Positions 58,609 through 64,000 of a stretch of DNA of 64,000 bases are shown piece by piece. The DNA comes from Arthrobacter sp. MAHUQ-56. Its GTDB lineage: Bacteria > Actinomycetota > Actinomycetes > Actinomycetales > Micrococcaceae. The stretch's first letter is position 1; every line of letters begins with the position of its first letter. A model generated the notes under the pieces. The model worked only from the letters and a program-made list of their open reading frames with translations, ran no database searches and was not told the DNA's origin. The position numbers were made by a program, and so were the translations under genes. The stretch is from contig NZ_JAIFZQ010000002.1 of NCBI RefSeq assembly GCF_019710585.1, forward strand, positions 155,481 to 219,480. The letters run 5' to 3'.

Positions 58609-60957
58609 CTACACGCTGGCCTGCAGCAATCCTGCCTCTTCGGCCACCGCTTCCCCGCCCTTGTGGGGTTCGAAGCGGACGAACATGGCTTTGAAGCCGG
58701 GGGTGTTGGAGATGCGGGCCACGTTCTCCTTGTGGACCAGGGCGTTGGCCTCGGGAAAGTACGCCGCGGCGCAGCCCTTGGCAGTCGGGTAGGCCACCAG
58801 CCGGAACTTGTCTGCACGGCGGTCCACGCCCTGGAAGGTGCTGACCACGTCCACGAGCTCCCGGTCCTGGTAGCCGGATTCGGCAAGGTCCTCGGGGTGG
58901 ATCAGGATGACGCGGCGGCCGTCCGAGATGCCGCGGTAGCGGTCGTCCAGGCCGTAGAACGTGGTGTTGTACTGGTCGTGGCTGCGGATGGTCTGCAGCA
59001 CCAGGTGCCCGGGCGGCGGGGTCAGGTACTCCAGCGGGCTGACAGTGAACCGACCGCGGCCGATGTCCGTGGCGAAGGACCGGGTGTCGCGCGGGGGGTT
59101 GGGCAGCACGAAGCCGTTCTTGGTCCGGACGCGGGCGTTGAAGTCCTCGAAGCCGGGCAGGACGCGGGCGATGTGGTCGCGGATCACGTCGTAGTCCTCG
59201 GCCATGCCGCGCCAGTCCACCGGATGCTCGGGACCGAAGGTGGCCTCGGCCATCCGCGCCACGATCACGGGCTCGGCGAGCAGGTGCTCGGAGACCGGGG
59301 TCAGCCGCCCCTGCGTGGAGTGGACCACGGACATGGAGTCCTCCACGGACAGGAACTGTGCGCCCTTGGGGTGTTTGTCGTCCTTGTCCGTCCGGCCCAG
59401 GGTGGGCAGGATCAGCGACGTCCGGCCATGCACCACATGCGAGCGGTTGGGCTTGGTGCTGATGTGCACGGTCAGCCCGATCCGCTGCATCCCGGCCTCC
59501 AAAGCCTCGGTGTCCGAGCAGGCGAGCGAGAAGTTGCCGCCCATCGAGACGAACACGTCCACCTCGTCGCGCTCGAACGCCTCCATCGACTCCACCGCGT
59601 CAAACCCGTGGTGGCGCGGGGAGGTGATGCCGAATTCGTTGTCCAGAGCCGTGAGGAGCCATTCCTTCGGCTTTTCCCAGATGCCCATGGTCCGGTCGCC
59701 CTGCACGTTCGAGTGCCCGCGCACTGGGCACGCGCCGGCACCGGGCTTGCCGAAGTTGCCTTGCAGCAGCAGGACGTTGACCATCTCCTTGATGGTGTCC
59801 ACTGAGTGCGGCTGCTGGGTCACGCCCAGGGCCCAGCAGAAGATGGACGCCTTGGACGCCACCAGCATCCCGGCCACTTTCTCGATCTGTGCCCTCGTCA
59901 GGCCGGTTGCCTTTTCCGTCTCGTCCCAGTCCAAGGTGCGGCGGGCCTCGCGGTAGGCATCGAACCCGTCCGTCTGGGCGGCGATGAAGGAATGGTCGAC
60001 GACGGTCCCCGGGTTTTGTTCCTCGGCTTCGAGCAGCAGGTGGCCGAGTGCCTGGAACAGTGCCAGGTCGCCGCCGACCTTGATCTGCAGGTACTCATCT
60101 GCCAGCGGCGTTCCGCCACCCACCACGCCGGAGAGGGTCTGGGGGTCCCGGAAGTTGAACAGCCCGGCCTCGGGCAGCGGGTTCACGGCCACCACCTTGC
60201 CGCCCTTGTCCTTGCACTCCTTCAGCGCCGAAAGCATGCGGGGGTGGTTCGTGCCGGGGTTCTGGCCCACGACGAAGATGAGTTCGGCGTCGTGGATGTC
60301 GTCCAGGGACACCGTGCCCTTGCCGATTCCGATGGTCGGGTTCAGTGCCGAGCCAGAGGACTCGTGGCACATGTTGGAGCAGTCCGGCAGGTTGTTGGTG
60401 CCCAGCGACCGGGCGAACAGCTGGTACAGGAAGGCGGTCTCGTTGGCAGTGCGGCCAGACGTGTAGAAGACGCACCGGTCAGGGGTGCTGGCTCGGATGT
60501 GCTCGCCGATCAGCTCGAACGCGTCATTCCAGGAAATGGGCGAGTAGTGCGTCTCGCCCTCCCGGATCACCACCGGTTCGGAAAGGCGGCCCTGGTTGCC
60601 GAGCCAGTACTCCGTCTTCGTGGACAGCTCGGCGATCGAGTGCTTGGCCCAGAACTCGGCGCCCACGGTGCGCAGGGTGTTCTCCTCCGCCACCGCCTTG
60701 GCGCCGTTTTCGCAGAACTCGGCGGTCTTGCGCTTCTTGTCCGATTCCGGCCAGGCGCAGCCCGGGCAGTCGAACCCGCCACGCTGGTTGAGGCGGAGCA
60801 ACGAATGGGCCGTGCGGGCCACTCCTGCCTGGGCCACAGCGCGCTCCAGGGCCACCATGACGGCCTTGACACCCGCGGCCTCGGTTTTGGGCTTGTGGAC
60901 CTCGAGCTTGTCCTCGTTGATGTCCGCAACGGGTGCGGGCTGCTTACCGAACTTCAT
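58609..60957 (-). CDS. FdhF/YdeP-family molybdopterin oxidoreductase, putative formate dehydrogenase
   Basis: The product has 782 residues. The N-terminal DCPGCAWPE (about 63-71) is typical of the FdhF/YdeP group. Mo-bis-MGD binding regions are VFYTSGRTANETAFLYQLFA (about 163-182), NNLPDCSNMCHESSG, FVVGQNPGTNHPRML, GKPGAGACPVRGHSNVQGDR (about 400-420) and the C-terminal SHDQYNTTFYGLDDRYRG. The operon with purU, moeA and fdhD generates formate and the cofactor tools, so formate oxidation to CO2 is the likely role. The neighbouring formaldehyde dehydrogenase genes support this. No electron-transfer subunit is seen next to it. Confidence 0.87.
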   Translation of the reverse strand: MKFGKQPAPVADINEDKLEVHKPKTEAAGVKAVMVALERAVAQAGVARTAHSLLRLNQRGGFDCPGCAWPESDKKRKTAEFCENGAKAVAEENTLRTVGAEFWAKHSIAELSTKTEYWLGNQGRLSEPVVIREGETHYSPISWNDAFELIGEHIRASTPDRCVFYTSGRTANETAFLYQLFARSLGTNNLPDCSNMCHESSGSALNPTIGIGKGTVSLDDIHDAELIFVVGQNPGTNHPRMLSALKECKDKGGKVVAVNPLPEAGLFNFRDPQTLSGVVGGGTPLADEYLQIKVGGDLALFQALGHLLLEAEEQNPGTVVDHSFIAAQTDGFDAYREARRTLDWDETEKATGLTRAQIEKVAGMLVASKASIFCWALGVTQQPHSVDTIKEMVNVLLLQGNFGKPGAGACPVRGHSNVQGDRTMGIWEKPKEWLLTALDNEFGITSPRHHGFDAVESMEAFERDEVDVFVSMGGNFSLACSDTEALEAGMQRIGLTVHISTKPNRSHVVHGRTSLILPTLGRTDKDDKHPKGAQFLSVEDSMSVVHSTQGRLTPVSEHLLAEPVIVARMAEATFGPEHPVDWRGMAEDYDVIRDHIARVLPGFEDFNARVRTKNGFVLPNPPRDTRSFATDIGRGRFTVSPLEYLTPPPGHLVLQTIRSHDQYNTTFYGLDDRYRGISDGRRVILIHPEDLAESGYQDRELVDVVSTFQGVDRRADKFRLVAYPTAKGCAAAYFPEANALVHKENVARISNTPGFKAMFVRFEPHKGGEAVAEEAGLLQASV

Positions 60958-61002
60958 CGTTCCAACTTCCTTACGGGCATGGATTTCTTCAATCGGCAGG
61001 AA

Positions 61003-61030
61003 GGGCGCGCCAGGCCGTCCCGGCGCGCCC
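61003..61030 (-). terminator. GC-rich hairpin between the MBL and molybdoenzyme genes
   Basis: GGGCGCGCC pairs with GGCGCGCCC around a ten-base loop. No T-tract is seen, so it may only attenuate read-through from the MBL gene into the molybdoenzyme gene. Confidence 0.5.
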
Positions 61031-61060
61031 CTCCCGGCACACTCTGATGCTGTGGTTTGG

Positions 61061-61681
61061 CTACTGCGGGACCTTCGCCAGCGTTTCCTGCTCTGCAGCG
61101 ATAGTGGTGCTGTCGCCGTGGCCGGTACGGACCACCGTTTCCGCAGGCAGCGTCAGGAGCCGCTCGCGGATGGAGGCAAGGATAGTGGGGTAGTCGCTGT
61201 ACGACCGGCCGGTGGCTCCCGGGCCGCCGTTGAACAGGGTGTCCCCGGTGAAGACCGTTCCTTCGCTTTCCAGGTAGAAGCACGTGGATCCGGGGGAGTG
61301 CCCGGGCGTGTGGATGGCGCGCAGCGTTGCCCCGCCCACTTCGAACACGTCGCCGTCCGAGTGGTAGCGGTCCGGCTTGGCATCCGGGTAGACCTGCTCC
61401 CACAGGACCAGGTCCTCCTCGTTCAGGTGGATTGGAGCACCCAGGGCGTCGGCGACCTCGCGGGCGGCGCCGATGTGGTCATTGTGCGCGTGCGTGAGCA
61501 GGATGGCTTGGACCTTGCGGCCTCTGACCTGGTTGATGATCGCGGCGGCGTCGTGGGGCGCGTCGATGACCACGCATTCTTCGTCGTTGCCAACGATCCA
61601 GACGTTGTTGTCCACGTCCCAGGTGCCGCCGTCGAGCGAAAACGTTCCCGAGGTGACCAGGTTCTCGATGGTGACCGCCAT
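61061..61681 (-). CDS. Metallo-beta-lactamase-fold hydrolase of the formaldehyde pathway
   Basis: The enzyme has 206 residues. The zinc motif THAHNDHIG (about 63-71) is complete, with the later HTPGHSPGS (His about 124), FTGDTLF (Asp about 144) and a final TGHGDST His. It is a glyoxalase II-like thioesterase. Its start overlaps the stop of the mycothiol-dependent formaldehyde dehydrogenase by one base (TAATG), so it probably hydrolyses S-formylmycothiol to formate and mycothiol, completing formaldehyde oxidation. Confidence 0.9.
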   Translation of the reverse strand: MAVTIENLVTSGTFSLDGGTWDVDNNVWIVGNDEECVVIDAPHDAAAIINQVRGRKVQAILLTHAHNDHIGAAREVADALGAPIHLNEEDLVLWEQVYPDAKPDRYHSDGDVFEVGGATLRAIHTPGHSPGSTCFYLESEGTVFTGDTLFNGGPGATGRSYSDYPTILASIRERLLTLPAETVVRTGHGDSTTIAAEQETLAKVPQ

Positions 61682-62781
61682 TAGATCTCCACCGGGCTGA
61701 CTTCAACAACTGAGCGCAGGACCTTGCCCTCGTGCATCCTGTCGAAGGCCTCCTCCACCTGGTCGATGGTGATGCGTTCGGAAACGAACGCGTCCAGGTC
61801 CAGGTTGCCCTGCTTGTAGTGGGACACCAGCATGGGGAAGTCGCGGGACGGCAGGCAGTCGCCGTACCAGGAAGACTTCAGGGAGCCGCCGCGGCCAAAG
61901 ACGTCCAGCAGCGGCAGTTCCAGCTTCATCTCCGGCGTCGGGACACCGACCAGGACCACGCGGCCGGCAAGGTCGCGGGCGTAGAAAGCCTGCTGGTACG
62001 TCTCGGGACGGCCGACGGCGTCAATCACCACGTCGGCGCCAAAGCCTCCGGTGAGGGCGCGGATGGCTTCCACCGCGTCCTCCTGCTTGGAGTTGATCCC
62101 GTGGGTGGCGCCCAGGGACTTGGCCATCCCGATCTTGTTGTCATCGATGTCCACGGCGATGATCGTCGTCGCGCCCGCCAGCCTGGCACCTGCGATCGCG
62201 GCAATGCCCACGCCGCCGCAGCCGATCACTGCCACCGACTCACCGCGCTTGACCTCACCGGTGTTGATCGCGGCACCGATGCCGGCCATCACGCCGCAGC
62301 CCAGCAAGCCCACGGCGGCAGCATCAACATCCGGGTCCACCTTGGTGCACTGTCCGGCGGCTACCAGGGTCTTCTCCGCGAACGCACCGATGCCCAGCGC
62401 CGGGGAAAGCTCCGTGCCGTCCTCGAGGGTCATTTTCTGGGTGGCGTTGTGGGTGTTGAAGCAGTACTGCGGCTGGCCCTTGGCGCAGGCGCGGCACTGC
62501 CCGCACACCGCGCGCCAGTTCAGGATGACCCGGTCACCGGGCGCCACGGAGGTAACGTCCGGGCCGACGGAGCTGACAACGCCGGTGGCCTCGTGGCCCA
62601 GCAGGTAGGGGAAGTCGTCGCCGATGCCGCCCTGCTTGTAGTGCAGGTCCGTGTGGCAGACGCCGCAGGTCAGGATGTCCACCAGCGCCTCCCCCGGACC
62701 CGGATCCGGAACCAGGATGGTCTCCAGTGAAACCGGGGCGTTCTTCTCCCGGACGATGACTGCTTGAACCTTATGAACCAT
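61681..62781 (-). CDS. mscR: S-(hydroxymethyl)mycothiol dehydrogenase (NAD/MSH-dependent formaldehyde dehydrogenase)
   Basis: The product has 366 residues from ATG 62781; the longer open frame to 62880 lacks support. It is a zinc alcohol dehydrogenase of class III type: catalytic [14 protein letters not shown] and GHEATG (about 39-68), the structural-zinc Cys set [15 protein letters not shown] (about 93-107) and the Rossmann loop [19 protein letters not shown] (about 195-213). It oxidises the spontaneous adduct of formaldehyde and mycothiol to S-formylmycothiol. It also accepts S-nitrosomycothiol in related bacteria. The ATATATCAGTT motif about 190 bases upstream links it to the GntR/purU unit. 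Confidence 0.92.
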   Translation of the reverse strand: MVHKVQAVIVREKNAPVSLETILVPDPGPGEALVDILTCGVCHTDLHYKQGGIGDDFPYLLGHEATGVVSSVGPDVTSVAPGDRVILNWRAVCGQCRACAKGQPQYCFNTHNATQKMTLEDGTELSPALGIGAFAEKTLVAAGQCTKVDPDVDAAAVGLLGCGVMAGIGAAINTGEVKRGESVAVIGCGGVGIAAIAGARLAGATTIIAVDIDDNKIGMAKSLGATHGINSKQEDAVEAIRALTGGFGADVVIDAVGRPETYQQAFYARDLAGRVVLVGVPTPEMKLELPLLDVFGRGGSLKSSWYGDCLPSRDFPMLVSHYKQGNLDLDAFVSERITIDQVEEAFDRMHEGKVLRSVVEVSPVEI

Positions 62782-62960
62782 TGTTCTGTGTTCCTTTCCT
62801 GGACCTTGGCAGCCCGATGAGTCGGCAATCCGTGCCAATCTAGCTGACGCACCTGTTCGACGCTGCCGCAGTCCAGACATGACGATCAGCCCAATTGCGC
62901 ATTACACAACACGATGCGCATGGTGCTACTTGAAAATATGTCAGCGGCCACACTCGATGT

Positions 62961-62977
62961 CAATAGATATATCAGTT
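62961..62977 (-). promoter_or_regulatory. ATATATCAGTT site upstream of formaldehyde dehydrogenase
   Basis: GATATATC (62966-62973) is a palindrome within ATATATCAGTT (62967-62977), an 11-base identity with the site at 42914-42924 in front of purU. It lies between mscR and the divergent membrane-protein gene. Confidence 0.55.
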
Positions 62978-63035
62978 GCAGGCCAGTGAGGCGTTGGACT
63001 CCGCTGCCGTGTCCGGTGGCAGTAGGCTGGATGGC

Positions 63036-63350
63036 ATGGCTTTTGAAGAACACCCTGCCGAGCGGCGCGAGGTTAGCGTCCGCCGGGCGCCCAAATACGT
63101 CCCGTTCCTTATCCTGGGTGGTTTGGTGGGTGTGGTGGCTGCGGCCATAGTGGCCTACGCGCTGCCGGGCGACGCAAGTTTCGACCCCGGCGCAGTCTTC
63201 GGTTTCTTCATGGTGATGTTCGCCGCCGGCGGGGCGATCCTGGGTGCCGTGCTTGCCCTGGTCCTGGACCGCCGCAGCGTCAAGCGGCAGCAGCGCGCCG
63301 TGGTGGAAGCGGTTCCCGATTCGGAGCCGGACACCGATCCCCAGGCTTAG
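63036..63350 (+). CDS. Small two-helix membrane protein
   Basis: The product has 104 residues from ATG 63036, with TAGGCT at 63023-63028 suggesting a leaderless transcript. It has a basic N-terminus (HPAERREVSVRRAPKY), two hydrophobic helices (VPFLILGGLVGVVAAAIVAY and VFGFFMVMFAAGGAILGAVL) and a charged C-terminus. It looks like the conserved potassium-transport-like or unknown membrane proteins that precede purF in many actinobacteria. No function can be stated. Confidence 0.75.
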   Translation: MAFEEHPAERREVSVRRAPKYVPFLILGGLVGVVAAAIVAYALPGDASFDPGAVFGFFMVMFAAGGAILGAVLALVLDRRSVKRQQRAVVEAVPDSEPDTDPQA

Positions 63351-63408
63351 CGGGTCACAAACCGGCGGCCGCAAAAGGCATACCGCATGTCGTGAGATAA
63401 TCGACCAG

Positions 63409-64000
63409 TGGCACGCGGCGATGGAAAACTTTCCCATGATCTTCTCCCCGGCGAAAAAGGCCCGCAGGACGCTTGCGGCGTCTTCGGCGTCTGGGCACCG
63501 GGCGAAGAAGTAGCAAAACTTACCTATTACGGGCTGTATGCTCTGCAGCACCGTGGTCAGGAGTCGGCTGGTATAGCTACCAGCGACGGCAAGCGGATCA
63601 ACGTCTACAAGGACATGGGACTCGTATCCCAGGTCTTCGACGAGACCACGCTGAACACCCTGACCGGGCACCTGGCCGTGGGCCACTGCCGGTATTCCAC
63701 CACCGGCGCCAGCCACTGGGCCAACGCCCAGCCCACGCTGGGCGCCACCGCAACGGGAACCGTGGCCCTGGCCCACAACGGCAACCTCACCAACACCGCC
63801 GAACTGAACGCGATGATCCAGGAGCGCAACGGCGGCAACCTGACCGGTGAGATGAAGCAGGGCAACACCTCGGACACCGCCCTGGTCACGGCACTGCTGG
63901 AGGGCGAGCCGGGCAAGACCCTCGAAGAGACCGCCACCGAACTGCTGCCCAAGATCAAGGGCGGGTTCTGCTTCGTCTTCATGGACGAAGGCACCCTCTA
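63409..64000 (+). CDS. purF: Amidophosphoribosyltransferase, 3' end outside window
   Basis: The frame starts at GTG 63409. A GATAAT ten-box ends seven bases upstream, so the mRNA is probably leaderless. The first 22 residues (VARGDGKLSHDLLPGEKGPQ...) would be a propeptide; cleavage before Cys23 (DA-CGVFGVW) exposes the N-terminal nucleophile of the glutaminase domain. YYGLYALQHRGQESAG, GHCRYSTTGAS and LAHNGNLTN are the expected class II amidotransferase motifs. It makes phosphoribosylamine, the first step of purine synthesis. The phosphoribosyltransferase half lies beyond the window. Confidence 0.95.

Overview
The window looks like chromosomal DNA of a high-GC actinobacterium of the Arthrobacter / Pseudarthrobacter group. 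Gene density and GC are high. One enzyme is of the mycothiol-dependent formaldehyde dehydrogenase type. An 830-residue protein reads, as far as I can recall the sequence, like the dimethylglycine oxidase of Arthrobacter globiformis. Several genes appear to have leaderless starts. I saw no tRNA, rRNA or CRISPR array. The only mobile element is one IS481-family insertion sequence.

Region 1 (1-9.7 kb) holds general functions: a partial membrane protein, a GyrI-like protein, a Rieske/DUF2231 membrane protein, a DctA-type dicarboxylate carrier, a small secreted protein, a double-module Lrp regulator divergent from an M20 amidohydrolase plus an MHS-type transporter, and a DUF808 protein. Region 2 (9.9-18.2 kb) is a seven-gene minus-strand operon: sugar-binding lipoprotein, two ABC permeases, LacI regulator, GH32 fructosidase, PfkB kinase, and a right-handed beta-helix enzyme of the inulin fructotransferase / difructose-anhydride (DFA) III hydrolase family without a signal peptide. 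I read it as import and intracellular breakdown of DFA III or a similar fructan product. A 50-codon relic of a second GH32 gene lies just upstream.

Region 3 (18.8-31.9 kb) is a purine / allantoin / glyoxylate regulon: hydroxypyruvate isomerase, tartronate semialdehyde reductase, glyoxylate carboligase, glycerate kinase, allantoinase, then uraD, uraH and an IclR regulator. The hyi and uraD promoters carry the same 15-bp box (TTCC-N7-GGAA). Unrelated small genes (peroxiredoxin, MFS, GNAT, VOC and others) lie between them.

Region 4 (32-63 kb) is a methylated-amine and one-carbon island. It has a Rieske oxygenase with the Glu-Cys-Tyr-His signature of quaternary-amine oxygenases, its FAD reductase, a BCCT transporter, a Rieske ferredoxin 18 kb away, two dimethylglycine-oxidase paralogs, PurU, FchA and a FolD-like dehydrogenase lacking the usual catalytic lysine. 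It also carries MoeA, FdhD and an FdhF/YdeP-type molybdoenzyme for formate, hexulose-phosphate synthase and isomerase with OpcA for formaldehyde, and mycothiol-dependent formaldehyde dehydrogenase with a metallo-beta-lactamase partner. Four promoters in this island (reductase/oxygenase, BCCT, MFS, ferredoxin/DMGO2) share a roughly 55-bp block with TTGAC and two TGTTG repeats exactly 19 bp apart. A second motif (ATATATCAGTT) precedes both purU and the formaldehyde dehydrogenase. Together the genes would take glycine betaine to glycine and send the methyl groups through folate and formaldehyde to formate, CO2 and sugar phosphates. The window ends inside purF.
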